Of a DNA stretch of 64,000 nucleotides, positions 52,515 through 64,000 are shown in pieces. The stretch is from Nymphaea colorata. Lineage: Eukaryota > Streptophyta > Magnoliopsida > Nymphaeales > Nymphaeaceae. The stretch lies in contig NC_045139.1 of assembly GCF_008831285.2 (NCBI RefSeq), positions 5,182,704 to 5,246,703 of the forward strand, written 5' to 3'. Within the stretch, counting starts at the first letter, position 1. Each line of letters starts with the position of its first letter. The position numbers and the translations under genes are program-made. A model generated the notes under the pieces. That model saw nothing but the letters and a program-made list of their open reading frames with translations, had not been told where the DNA came from and did no database searches.

Positions 52515-54394
52515 CACGAGTAATCTCCTAAGCTGTAATATTACAAGCGACGTATAGGAACGGGATGAACTGCTGATATTTAGCCTTTGAAGGTGTGTTT
52601 CATTCACACACTTTCTTATCAAAATATCTTCCTCTTAGAAGAAAAAGGACAAGTTTGGTGGCCAGAATTTTTGTGGGTCATGTCATTTTCATGGAATGGT
52701 TCAATCCCACCTCCCCACGCAAGATTGTTCTTTGACATCAAAATTAACCGGGCAAGATGTTCTTTCCAGTTAACTGGAATCAATACAAATTCAATGGAGC
52801 CTTATCAATTCTGTTGTGGGGCTTATCATCTTATGCTTGAATTTGATATGAGTTTATTGATTATGGAATAAGAAACAAGTGATATTTAAGGGGCCGTTTG
52901 TTAACAAGGACAGACATTGTGGAAGTGTCTTAAAATCTGCTTAAAAAATTAGAGCATGTTCATGGGACACTAAATATGTTTCAATTTTTGGAGCAAACCA
53001 ATTTTTGGAGCAGATTCATGAAACACTCTCATAATGTCGGTGATGTCAAACACCTTCTAAAGATTTCAAAGTCATTAGAAAGAAGAAAAGAAAAAATAAA
53101 AATTGAACATGAAAGCCTGGTTCACTGGAACAATAAGCCAACTCATCCATTGCCTGCCATTTAAGCGTTCTTCTTCATAAACTTAGCCCTGAACATGAAC
53201 CAGTTCAAAATTGAACACAAAATGCAGGATTTGACCTAAAGTCTTCAAATTCTGCTCATAATTATGCCTCCCTCTTATCATTTACTCAACTTTGGATTCA
53301 GGGTCGTCCACTTGACAACATTTACTATATTCTCTAACTACTTGTTCAACTATGTCACATGAGTATGGGGTGCAAGTAAAGATGGGGATGCCGATGCTGC
53401 GCATGCCAAAAAAATTTGGATGCAGGGTTAAAGCTATATATATTTATCATATATAAATATATGTATTTATATTATACTTATAATTCTATGGTTGTTTCTT
53501 AACTTAATTTGTCCTTTTTTTTTTTTTAACTTGTATGCTGCCCCTTTTTTAAAGAATCAATGGAACATAGTTGTTCAAGTATGATAAAAAAAGTTACTCC
53601 ATCAATTGCATGAGCTAGAGTGTATTGTGCTCGAGAATACAGTGTTAGTTCTATACTTGATACGTAGTTCGACGACGGCCGAATTTGGCCCGGAGATTAC
53701 TGTCAACGGTTCTTCTCAAAGATGTACAATTTTGACTAGAATTGAAGATTAAGTGTATTTTCAACTTTGATTAGATGGTTCGGTTAAATACTTCCATCAC
53801 CAAAGACACCTTCAATCTACGCAAACATGGTCATCAAATTGAAGAACAGATAGAACAAAACAGATAGTTCATAATAACTTGAGATCTTTTAGAGCAAAAG
53901 CGAACAGTAACTGTTGTGAAAGGAAAAGTTAATGATAGGAAATAAAATTTTCTCCAAGAAAGAAAACAATAATTTTGGAAGCTGCTTTTTCTTATACTAT
54001 AGTATCACATTATATGAAATGAGTACCATATTATGAACTACGGTCTCTCTCTCTCTATAACATGTAGATTCATGTGTACCAATGTCGACTTTGCTAAATG
54101 GTTTGGCGTGAGAGAGGAATATACCGGTCAGCGGCGCGGTGGCTGCCGCTGAGGCTGCGCGGTCGCCGCCACCTCCAAGAGGAGCTTGTGGTCTAACCTA
54201 GAGAAGTCATTTTCTTTTGAAACTGACAATGCATGGCTTGCGGAAGCATGTTGCTCTCTCCCTCTTATGCATGTCCCATGTTGACCAGCGGAAAGCAGGG
54301 GCGATAAGTCAAAGGAAACTTGATAGGCGTGTACGTTTTGATTTAGAATTTGAAAAAAGGTTAGTTTTGCAGTTTAAGTATGGCAGCGGCGGAG
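52515..54394. other. Intergenic with possible small elements
   Basis: No gene recognised. At about 52940-53037 the phrases 'gagcatgttcatgggacact' and 'gcagattcatgaaacactc' could be ends of a small element. About 54120-54180 is GC-rich without a supported frame. Confidence 0.5.
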
Positions 54395-54698
54395 CTACCG
54401 CTGACTGCCCAGCCCGACTAGGCCCGAGCCCTGGCCCAAAAAAAATGAGACCTGGCTCAACTTGTTATCGGGCTAGCCTGAATGGACCCGATAAACTCGA
54501 ATCGGGCCTGATAATTAGTTTTTAAATTTTTTATTAATTTATATATTTATAATATTTTATTACAATTAATTATTTATATTAAAAATAAACTTTTAGTGTA
54601 ATCAAGCTGGGCCTATGGAGGGTTCAAGATTGGGTTTTCTAGTCGGTTCAGACCGGGCCAAAGTTTTAAATGTCGGATCAGCCCCATGCCAGACTTAG
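54395..54698 (+). mobile_element. H2-like element, diverged copy
   Basis: A GGCCCGAGCCCTGGCCC-containing arm, an AT core (54515-54590), and a right arm ending GATCAGCCCCATGCCAGACTTA. The right end matches the left end of the copy at 26087 in inverted form (TAGGTCTGAC). The left boundary is unclear. Confidence 0.58.
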
Positions 54699-55417
54699 TT
54701 CTATTAACAAAAGCCACACACTTCATAAAGACTATCTAATAAGGACTTGAATTAAGTAAACTCTTGTTAAAAACAAGAAAATTCCAGCAAAAAATTGGAA
54801 ATATAACTTACGGTTAGATCGAATATTACTGAAGTTCTTTTGTTTCGCTTGTTAACGGAAGTTTCACTTCAAGCCGATGCTTGATATTTTTAATGATATG
54901 TATGATCCTTTTTATCAACAAAAATGTAGGCCTGGAAATGACAATTTTGTAAAACTTAACAAGATTAATTAATTGTTATAGTTATGTTTAGGAATTGTAA
55001 ACTAAAGAGAGCACCGACTGCAAAAATCGGGAACGAAACAGGCGACGTTGTTAAAGGCTGATCACGGAGGTTGATATGTATCGGCCAATATGACGTATCG
55101 TTTAGGATTCCGATACGAGATGAACTCAACTTTCACAGTATTAATTGCTTTACAAGGAGGTCAGTCATTTTCCCTTTCCTAGCTCGCGACCATGATCGAG
55201 TTTGCGTTCAAGAGTGGGTTTCGAAGCTTGAACCTGCAGAAATGGTAGAACTTGACAATGAAATCAGACTTGCACCAAAATGGAGATCATAGACCAGTTA
55301 ATAGAGAGAGAGAGAGAGAGAGGTGTTTTAAGAACAATCCATGTTGGTTGAAGAACACAGTTCACTCTCTTAACTTGGTTTCCATCAATTGCTTGACAAT
55401 TATAACAAAATAAAAGC

Positions 55418-55660
55418 TAGGTATCGAGCCGGGTACCCGACGGGCTTTTGGTTCCTGGTCAGACACGAGGCAGCCCGATAAATTTTGGGTTGGGCCCAAC
55501 TCGGCCTAATAATATTTATGGTATATAATTTTATTATATTTTTACACATATTCTCATTATAAATGTTTATATAATATATATATATATATGTATTAAATTT
55601 ATATATTTTGTGTATTTTTATTAAAATCGGGTTAGGTCAGCCAGGTTCATGTCTGAGTAA
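55418..55660 (+). mobile_element. H2-like element, diverged copy
   Basis: Begins TAGGTATCGAGCCGGGTACC and contains 'gttgggcccaactcggcc', an AT core with a TA run (55576-55590), and 'cgggttaggtcagccagg' at the right. The right terminus is not well defined. Confidence 0.52.
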
Positions 55661-56059
55661 TAATGTCAATGGATCATATTCAAATAGCATATACCTTGAC
55701 TATATCATGAAAATATGACAGGAAATTAACTCCTACATGACTTAAATCATTGAGCTTTAACTTGTCACTCAAAAGGCCAAAAGCTGGAAAAGTGCATGCC
55801 AATTCCGTGGGCATTCAAACTGGTAGGAATCTGTCTAATCTCATTCCTGCTTATGAAGATAGATAATCAGGGCAAGCTTAGTTAGTTTAAATTGGTATTT
55901 TTTGAAGGGGTTCCAAATATTTGCAGGATAGTGAGATTGTGGTATGCCAGAAATATGAAATTGAATATTCAAATCAAGCAAGAAAAAGATTTATGATGAG
56001 CGAGTATCCTCATGTTTCTCTTACTGCATCTTCTTGGAAAGCAGTGTCTTACATAATTT

Positions 56060-56425
56060 TTATCCTGTAATTAAAACTTTAGACAAAAGTTCCAGCTCAA
56101 ACTTGAATTGGAACGAAAATTCCAATGTTAGTTTCCTTTTGTGTTTGATAGTCTAAAATTTTCATTCCAGAATTGAAATTGACATGTTTGATAAAACATA
56201 AATAATTTTGGAATTGATGAATTAAAACCATGGTGACATGTATTTAAAGAGAGATAAAAGAATTCCAAAATCAAAATTTCGACCCCTAGAATCACAATTC
56301 TAGAATTCTGATTCAAGAGTGAACCTATAATTCCAGAATTAAAATTTTTTATTTGATAATACAATTTCTATTTCATCAAAAATAAAAATTTTGGTTCTCA
56401 AAATCCACAATCCTGGTCTCATCAA
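56060..56425 (+). repeat. Dispersed repeat, family R3, copy 2
   Basis: Matches 29985-30375 in order and orientation: 'ttccagaattgaaatt', 'aattgatgaattaaaacc', 'agaatcacaattctagaa', 'tttatttgataatacaattt'. Confidence 0.72.
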
Positions 56426-57189
56426 ACATCCTTAAGTATTCATTCTTTGTGACCACACGTTCATCGCAGGGATTGTTCTTTAACTTGATTCAAGAAATGA
56501 TCTAATGACTGCGACCAAGACGACAGAGTGGAGGAGGACGACGCAACCACGTTCTTGCAGGCGATGCGCTCACCGAGATCCTGCTCTGGTAGGGGACAAA
56601 AAAATGGGGGCAAAGGAGAAGAGAAGAAAGGCAGGGGAGATGGAGGCGGAGGTGGAGGAGAAGGAGATGGGGGCGGGAGATAATTCTTGTCCTGTCTGTT
56701 TCGAGGGTTAGCTCGGAACAGAACTGGACAAAAAAATTATTTATACTTTGTCTCAGTCGTCCGTTTTGTCCAACCTGTTTTATGTCCAATGTTTGATGAA
56801 AAAATTCACTAAACAAAACACGCGTGTTTTGTGGTAATCAAACGACCTCTAATAATATTTAGACTTGAAGCCCACAAAAGGGTTAGGATGTACGTTCAAA
56901 CTGCAAAAGCTAATTTTTAATGACTTAATGTTTCAATCAATATGCTTTTCAGGTGATGTTTCACTCTACCCAATCGTCCGGCTGAATTAAAAAATTTTGA
57001 CTAAGAAGTATTCATTCTAAAATTTTTTAATTTTAATGGGCACCAATATGAAATGAGAAAAATGGGCACCAAAAATTCTTTTCCTGATTTATTACTTTGG
57101 ATCTATTATATGCGAGAGAGAGAGAGAGAGAGATGGGAGCTGTGGGGGTGGGGAGTATGGAAATGACATCAAAAAAAAAAAAAAAAAAA
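56426..57189. other. Intergenic with a short GC-rich patch
   Basis: A purine-rich patch at 56505-56680 is open in several frames without recognisable domains. The text near 56830-56850 ('gtaatcaaacgacctc') looks like the end of a small transposon, but no matching partner was found. A GA run lies at about 57113-57133 and a poly-A run at about 57172-57189. Confidence 0.45.
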
Positions 57190-57323
57190 TCAAGTTGACA
57201 AGATGTTGAAATGTTATTAGGTAGTTAAATATTAATAATCAATGATCAAAAAATAAAAAAAAAATCAAGTTGACAAGATGTTGAAAATGTTGTTAGGTAG
57301 TTAAATATTAATAATCAATGATT
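57190..57323. repeat. Tandem duplication, units of about 60 bp
   Basis: 'tcaagttgacaagatgttga' through 'attaataatcaatgat' occurs at 57190-57246 and again at 57264-57321, joined by an A-rich spacer. The copies differ by one or two bases, so the duplication is recent. Confidence 0.93.
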
Positions 57324-57539
57324 AATAAAACGACCGAGAAACTTTTTGTACCTACTATTTATGTGTAGGGGCTTTTACCAAGATTTCCAACCTTTAAATC
57401 CGAATGGGGTCAAATTGAACCCGAATCTAAATAATACATTCCGCAACTAAAAATTTTTAATTTTTTTAATATAATTTTTTTTTTCAATTCATTAGGATAG
57501 AACCATGGCCCAGGCTGACTCTCCTTCCCTCCGCCCCTG

Positions 57540-57738
57540 GAGGGCGGAGGGAGGGGGGGGGGCCGCCTAGGCCATGGCCCCACCCCAACCAAATTAAAAA
57601 AAAAAAATCTAGTGTAAAAATTGAAAAAAAATTTTGGTGTCAATGTATTTTTTGAATATAAGTTCAGTTTGGCCCTACCCAAATCCAATCCACAAAACCT
57701 AATCCCCATTTGGCCCGCCCTTGCGAAAAATCCTAGCT
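57540..57738. mobile_element. hAT-like MITE family H3, probable copy
   Basis: The right end TAGCTCTGCCTCTG complements CAGAGGCAGAGCTA, the typical terminus of this MITE type. The left part is a G-rich run after 'ggagggcggagggaggg', followed by 'ggccatggccccacccc' and an AT stretch. 'ggccatggccc' and 'aatgtattttttg' also occur at 23700-23790, indicating a second, partial copy there. The left boundary is uncertain because of an adjacent palindrome (about 57525-57552). Confidence 0.55.
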
Positions 57739-58179
57739 CTGCCTCTGCTTATGTCGCAAGGCTTTAGTGACAACTTTGGCTTATACATATAATCGTCACA
57801 TGAGCATTACTGACGGTTAAGCCATTTATAGTGCCATCAGCAACAAAATTCTAATCTGCAGCTATTCAACCATTTAGTAGAAAGGTGTTAAATCTGATAA
57901 TGTAACTTCGGCTGTCAAGTGACTGATTGGCCACTTCAGCCTCCAACTTTAATAGACAGTTGGAGCATTGAATTCTGAATCCTCATAAAACCAGATCCGC
58001 AAATCGTCTATTCTTTTAACCATGTAGTTGTTTGGATATGTAATTCAAATAAATAAATACAGTAATCTCCAAAACGCAGCTATATATGTATATATACAGA
58101 CGCTATTTGCAGAAGACGAACAAAAACGTTGTTATAATAATTTGTACCATCATAAAGTGATAAAAGTATTATATGTTTA
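57739..58179. other. Intergenic, no gene recognised
   Basis: Nothing recognisable apart from short chance frames. Confidence 0.5.
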
Positions 58180-58425
58180 TGCACATGGATGCCAACCGAT
58201 TGAATTCGAAATCAAAAATACCTTTAATTATATCTGTTTTTTTTTATATTCACATATTTGAATTTAAATACGAAAAAAAAGTCATATTTAAATCCAAATC
58301 AAAAATCCGATTGCACAATCCAAATCTGATTTTTACATTCAAATTTGGCCTATTTTCAACCTATTTTCAGAATTTAAGGGAATTGGATATATGAGAATTG
58401 TTTGAAAGTAAATTAGATCTGAATC

Positions 58426-58430
<5 letters not shown>
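58180..58430 (+). repeat. Dispersed repeat, family R1, copy 5
   Basis: 'tacctttaattatat', 'tattcacatatttgaattta' and 'aatccaaatctgattttta' follow the order found at about 45-170 of the window. Confidence 0.65.
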
Positions 58431-58456
<26 letters not shown>

Positions 58457-59089
58457 TTTTTTGAAAGCACAGGTGGACGGGACGATGGACAGCCTCATGT
58501 GAGCTGGGGTGAGTGGGGCGCGCATGGCATGAAGGCTCTCGAATCTCTGTCTCGGGGATTTGGTTTCGTGCTTTCTACGTCCATGAGGCGGGACAGGACT
58601 TGGTTCGCCCGTACAGCAGGGACACTTGAATGACTTTTGCTTTTCCTCGTTTGTTTTTTTGTTCCGCCCCGCTCTGTCCTTTCCCTCCCGAGTGGACAAA
58701 CGAAGGACGCTGCTTTCTTTCTCTTCTGGCCGCCTCGCCGTCGACCCACAACTTCCTTTCGGTTGTATGCTCGCGTTAATTGGCCGCGTCCGAAACGTGA
58801 CAGGTTCATGGAATTTAGGCCCGAACCCACCGAACCAGGCCGCCTTACATCGGCTGATCTCAATGAAGGGCGCCAAAGGTTGAAACCATGGCTCTCTTAT
58901 TGTAGTCCTGATTTCATGATAATCTCACTTTGATCGCGTACCCGGTTCTAGATCTTCTGCATGCGAAATAAATTAAACATTTAACATGTGAACTTTGCTG
59001 CTGGATTGCATTCAACGTTACTGCTTACTATTTTCATGTATTATATTTCAGCCATCTGTCCATTATTTAGGATTATAATTACAGAAAAC
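58431..59089. other. GC-richer intergenic island, no gene assigned
   Basis: About 58460-58930 is noticeably GC-richer than its surroundings and open on both strands (up to about 150 codons), but no frame resembles a protein I know and no splice-consistent model emerged. It could be a gene remnant or unannotated exon. Confidence 0.35.
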
Positions 59090-59425
59090 ATGTTTTTTTA
59101 AAAATGTGATATATTAAATAGTTGTTTAAAATTTAAAAAACAACATTTTTTGAAAAAACGTTAAAAACTAAGAACATGCGTTTTAAACTCGTTTTTTTTT
59201 TAGTTTTTTCAGTTTTTTAAATCCTAAACAATTTTTTTTCATTTTTTATTTTGATTTGTTGTAAATCTACTTATCTTTTGATGTTGGTGTTATTAGTTTC
59301 TTACTTATTTTATTTTTTCCTTTATTTTTAGCTTTTTAAAAATTTTAAAAATTTATTGTATTTTTTTTTCAAGTTCACCGTATTATACTCTTGAAAAATC
59401 TCCCCATTTAAAACTCCATAGCATG
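59090..59425 (+). repeat. Dispersed repeat, family R2, copy 3
   Basis: 'gttggtgttattagtttctt', 'taaaaatttattgtattttt' and 'gtattatactcttgaaaaat' follow the order of the copy at 9670-10012. Confidence 0.65.
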
Positions 59426-62400
59426 TGTTCTCATTATGTGATGTCTAAATCATTCTACACCATATCACAGGTTTGGACCTCATACTTGTTCCATCAACTT
59501 CCCCGTTTAAAACTCCAAGACGTTATTGATGCATTGGGTATGTGTGCGTGCGCAGTGGATTAGTTTGAGCGATACTGTTTTGGATTTAGATTATTGGCAA
59601 CAGAGGAACAGAATGTTTTGAATGAATGCCAACATTAGATTGTCGGTCACAGTCGTAGCCCATGTCCAGTAGAGAACAAGTTCTAATTCATTTTGCAAAT
59701 CAGCACATGGAGAGATCTAATGTTAATAAACTGATCACCACAGCGATCATCGGAGGTGGCCGGCGGCCGGCGGCCGACGTGCGTTGCGGGTTTCAGTTAA
59801 CATGTCGATGAATGGAGAGAGTGTTAAATTTGAACCACCAAAGCACGTGGAGTCGTGGAGGCGGTAAGTTGTGCGAATGGCACGACTATAGAGCCGTTGG
59901 AAGTCAAATGGAGCCATTCACCAATTTGATCATATGTACCTACGGTATCTCTCTCTCTTCCCCCCCAGTGTGTGCAGAAGGGATGTCATTTGGGAATGAC
60001 AAGAGTATGTGCAGAGGCTAATGGTGGCCGCCGCCGCTGGCAGTTTCATCCGGTAGCGAGGATCGGAAGGAGCGGGACGATAATCTCGCGGACATAGGGG
60101 CGTCGGGTGTCTCCAGTGTCTCATGGCTCATACGCAGATACCAGCAGGGCTTCAACCCCATCGTTGCTTCTATTACTTTGTTCACCATTTTGGTGGGCTT
60201 CAATCTTAGCGAGCTTCAATCTTAGCGATTTGCAGGAGACAAGGTGGGTCATCTCTTGCTCTCTTATCCATATGGCAGTGTTGTGTTCTTTGTAGATATT
60301 TTGTTGTGTTATTCATTATCTCATGGGAGAATTGAGGGATCCTGAGTCAGATTTCTTTCTTGGTGTTTCTAGATGTATTTCATGGGAGATATACCAGCAG
60401 AGCGTTGTCTTCGATTCTCTTATACTTGGTTCAGCTTGCTCGTGGGTCGACTACAATGAAAGATAGCTTCTGCCACGATCATTCCCATGGAAAGGTCTGT
60501 GGTTGATAAAATGGTAAAAGTCGTAACTCTTCTAATATTTGTATAAGATAATAAGAGAGGGCAAATATTTTCAAGGGGGAGAGAGAGAGAGGGATCCGCA
60601 TCTGTGATGCCGTGAATGTGCATCGCCTTTCCGTGCTTCCCTCATTCTGCAGCCTTTCAACATGACGAGGTTCTTGTCAATGAGCAGAAGTACAAGAGAG
60701 CCAGGACTCCTTTCCTCCACTTGATTCCCTCATCTGTCGATGCGGAGAGCAAATAGAGGCGCCTCCTCTGCCCACTCGAACGCGATCTCATCCTAGATCA
60801 CGAGATCGGAAGCAATGTCGTTTTCTCGCTTGTAGAGTTCTTCTCAGCCAGCCTCAAGGCATCTAGCCATTACAGACAGCCATCAAGAATGCCAGTGGAT
60901 TTGTTCATGGGGCAAACATTAAGGAAAGGTTAAAGAGAGAGACTTCCTCCACTTGACGACTTATGCTGGATAGACAGAAGCAGAAAAAGGGTCAGTGTTG
61001 CCGATGGGGGAGCACGGAGGTATGAGGATCAATCCTCTCTCTCTCTTGTTCAGAAAACCCTAGCTTCCTTCATTGCTGTGGCTTTGGGCTTTAAGCCGAG
61101 GAATGCGACAGATCTCTTTTGTGTTTTGTGCATTGTTTCTCATTGCGTCGCTTAAACCTTGTTGTTCGTTGCTTCATGAGGTTATTGATACCTACTGAAT
61201 TTGTTAGATATGTCGTGCATGAGTATGAAGTATGTGGCTGCCTTGGTGCAATTTTTAACTCACCAAAGCAAGAAGCTTCCTACTGAAGTAATGGACTATG
61301 ATTAAGTACATGAATGGAGCCCGAAGTAACTTGGGAAGATCACCAGAACATCAATAGATTCAATGGGCTCAATAATTGGTTTGATGAGCTTGTGCATGAG
61401 ATGAAAGCCGCCACTGTGTCATTTTTTTTCCTTTCCTTTTCGACTTTGTAGTTTGTACTTTCTCTTTACTGTTAGATTTTTGTCCTCGTGTTTTTTTAGA
61501 AATTAGAAAATATGATAGTTGTTCTTTGTATCTACTTCTGGATTCCAGTTCTTGGCAGGTAAATCGAAAATATCCATGTTGTCCTGCATATGTTCTTTAT
61601 TGAAGCTCCTGATGTTGTTGGTGGTAGTGGACATGAATCATGTTAAGCATGAAAGTGTATGCATTTAGGATAGAGATCATTGTATTTGAGCTTTTTCAAA
61701 GGACGTTCGCACAGTGATCAGATAGCACAAAATGTTCTTACCCTGCACATAAAGAATGATTGCATCAAATGTCAATTTGCAAATACAAATGCGATAGATG
61801 TATACAAAGGTCATACAGTCAAGTGTCTACAATTTGTTTTTAACAGCTGAAAAGCCAGAAATGCAGTTGTCACACTATCATATCAACCATAAATTCTGTC
61901 TATCAAGAAAAGATGAAGAACTAAAAAGTTCAACAACTGAAAAGAAGAGTTATTTTCTGTGGAAGGAAAAAAAATTGATAAGCAAAAAAGTTCACAGGCA
62001 TATAGTTGTTAGCATTCCCTGTGGCCCATCTGCGTTGGCTGTCAAGGAATCAGCATCGGGACTTGCTTGTTATGCTGCAATTTTTCAAGTACCTCCAAGT
62101 CTTGGCATTTTAATGCTTGCAGCTTATTAGTTCAGAGTTTTTCAACATTAGACAAGCTAGAAATGAAGGGATAATTTTGTCACCAAAAGATGGGTGACCA
62201 TTTCATATCTGCTTGTTATAGGCCATGAAAAATGAAGTACGGTGGTAGACACATCTCTGATTTGTAGAATGGCTAATGGTCTAAAGTACTGAACTCTTTT
62301 ATTGGATCCATTTGCCATTTATGCTGTGGGGAAGCAAGGTGAAGTTTTTTAACCTGTTTGCACTTTGCAGCCTCTCACGGTGCTTTGCTCTATGAGTTTC

Positions 62401-64000
62401 ATTATCTTTTGTAGAGAGTTGCTGCTAAACATTTGCTAGTGTTAAAAATCATATGATTTTGACAAGTTACATAAACTAAAATATAGATCATATAATTTAT
62501 TTAAGAATGATGAGGCTCCTCTGTTTTCTTCTTGCTTTATCTGTTGCGTTTGTGCTGATATGATTAATGTTAGAGTGCATTCAACTCGCAAATCAGGAGC
62601 ATGGTTGATTTTATGCCTTTAGTTATATAAAAAAGGAATGGATATTAAAGACTTTGCTTTGTGCATCAGTTGACTGTATCTAATTTCTTTTGTCTTCAAC
62701 ATCAAATATGAAAAGTAAATGTTCCTTCGGTTCTATCTGAATAGTCCTTGAAATAAGGCTCAATCAGAAGCTTAATGAGGACCAAGAAAGGCTCATCACA
62801 GCATTTTTGTGATGCTCATGTATCTAGCTTAGGTGCCATACATGATGGCCCAAAAAAAACATATACCATTGTTGCCACTAGCGATGGCTGTACATCCCTA
62901 AACCTTAACAACAAATATTCCTTGGAGACTTTCCAGTAAGCAAATTGTCATTCTTTTGTGGAGGTTTGTGTGATGGTTCCTTCTCTATCCATCTTTAGCA
63001 GCCTTAAGGCCTTAACTTGAACATCTGGTCCTTGTCTCATAATGAATTACAATAGCTTGCCACATGCTAAATTTTTTTTATCATCTCAGGGGCAAGCCTA
63101 TAAGGTGAAAATTTATTTTCTCCAGAAGTTTACGTCTAATCATCTGCAAGAGGCAGTTTCAGCTATCTTACCATTCATGAAAAGGTCTTCTAACTCATTG
63201 TGTACAAGTTTGTACATGCCACTGTAAGCATGAAAGAATATAGAAATTTGATGTTACATACTGTTATCCACCACTAACCTTGATGAGCCCTTACAAGAGG
63301 AAAACCCAAGCTCCATGCACACAATCATCCCTAATCTCCAGTTTAGGGTTTCTCCTCCCAGAGGAACACCCAATAATTTCTGCGATACCCTAATTACAGC
63401 TACCCAACCCTTATTTATACTTGTTCCGGGGTCAGTCTAATGGCCCTGACCTGCGATCCAGGACCTGGTCCCTAACACAGACATAGTGTAGCTTGTTCGT
63501 TTGGTTCAAGAAAGACATGTTTAAATTCTTAATACATCGATGCAGTTCATAGTCTTTTAACTCTACTAATGTATTTGGCCATATAGGAGTATTATGAAAT
63601 TTCAGGAGCATAAAGATAAAAGGTAAATCAAAGTTTTTGCAAGCAAGGTTTAACTTCTTTCAAATAGAAGGATATGCTCTGTTATATTGTGCTTTAAAAC
63701 TATTGATTTAGAGCCTAAGCTGCACTCTACTTTTACACACTTAAAGAAATTGTTATGCAATTGGTCTAGAATCCGGAGTTGTTACAATTCTTACTCCAAA
63801 TCTAATAATTTCAGGTAAATATATCATATTACACTGACATCATGTTCACCTAATCTTTTATCCAGCATGACCAATCAACTTCTATTTGAAAATCTACTAT
63901 CTATCAAGGTTATGTTAGTGCCGAAATATATTTTGTATGTGACTATGCATCAAATATGTTGCTGTTTAGCAACGGGTTGTGGTCTATTCTTGAATTGAAG
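59426..64000. other. Unassigned 3' flank, some exon-like segments
   Basis: No gene could be named. About 59740-60210 is GC-rich (GGCCGGCGGCCGGCGG near 59758) and contains a 12-base direct repeat 'cttcaatcttag' at about 60197-60228. A segment beginning after an acceptor-like CTGCAG at 60645-60650 reads AFQHDEVLVNEQKYKRARTP, then LHLIPSSVDAESK, one TAG, and LLCPLERDLILDHEIG with VVFSLVEFF, ending about 60930. It looks protein-like but matches no family I recognise. The block 61800-62130 has an open frame of 110 codons, also unrecognised. This could be a decayed gene or a non-coding transcript. Confidence 0.35.

Noticed and set aside
58424-58933. 150-codon minus-strand and 98-codon plus-strand frames in a GC-rich island
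   Set aside because: No family resemblance on either strand; kept only as a described island.

Overview
This is nuclear DNA from a flowering plant. The evidence is GT-AG introns in several genes, a 15-exon ANTH-domain clathrin adaptor of the plant PICALM1 type, a tandem pair of CYP74 (oxylipin) P450 genes, a terpene synthase exon relic, a Ty1/copia relic, many short transposon copies, and long TA and GA microsatellites in an AT-rich background. The species cannot be named from the sequence alone.

Three intact genes are visible. On the + strand, 34648-42948 encodes a 565-residue PICALM1-type adaptor for clathrin-mediated endocytosis; all 15 exons join in frame. On the - strand, 45645-47199 and 50182-51835 are head-to-tail CYP74 duplicates. 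Each predicts 475 residues, has one intron at the same codon and phase, and has a TATA-like box about 70 bp upstream of the chosen start. They look CYP74B (hydroperoxide lyase)-like, with some atypical residues in the I-helix and heme loop. No functional link between the adaptor and the P450s is evident.

The first 9 kb holds only broken genes: an exostosin/GT47 glycosyltransferase pseudogene (1140-3259, -), an ARM-repeat protein pseudogene (4653-5311, +), the last exon of a terpene synthase with two in-frame stops (6296-6550, -), and the gag-protease part of a Ty1/copia element (7199-8593, -). A long, nearly perfect inverted repeat with arms of about 455 and 473 bp and a 23-bp spacer lies at 10816-11766.

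The remainder (about 11.8-34 kb, 47.3-50.1 kb and 52.5-64 kb) is intergenic. It contains at least three families of short hAT-like elements, several carrying recognisable 8-bp target duplications, plus three other dispersed repeat families, a tandem array with a period near 195 bp, and compound (TA)n(GA)n microsatellites. I found no tRNA, rRNA or CRISPR. I see no clear new multi-gene system. The best candidates for something unusual are the long hairpin at 11 kb and the CYP74 pair with mixed active-site signatures.
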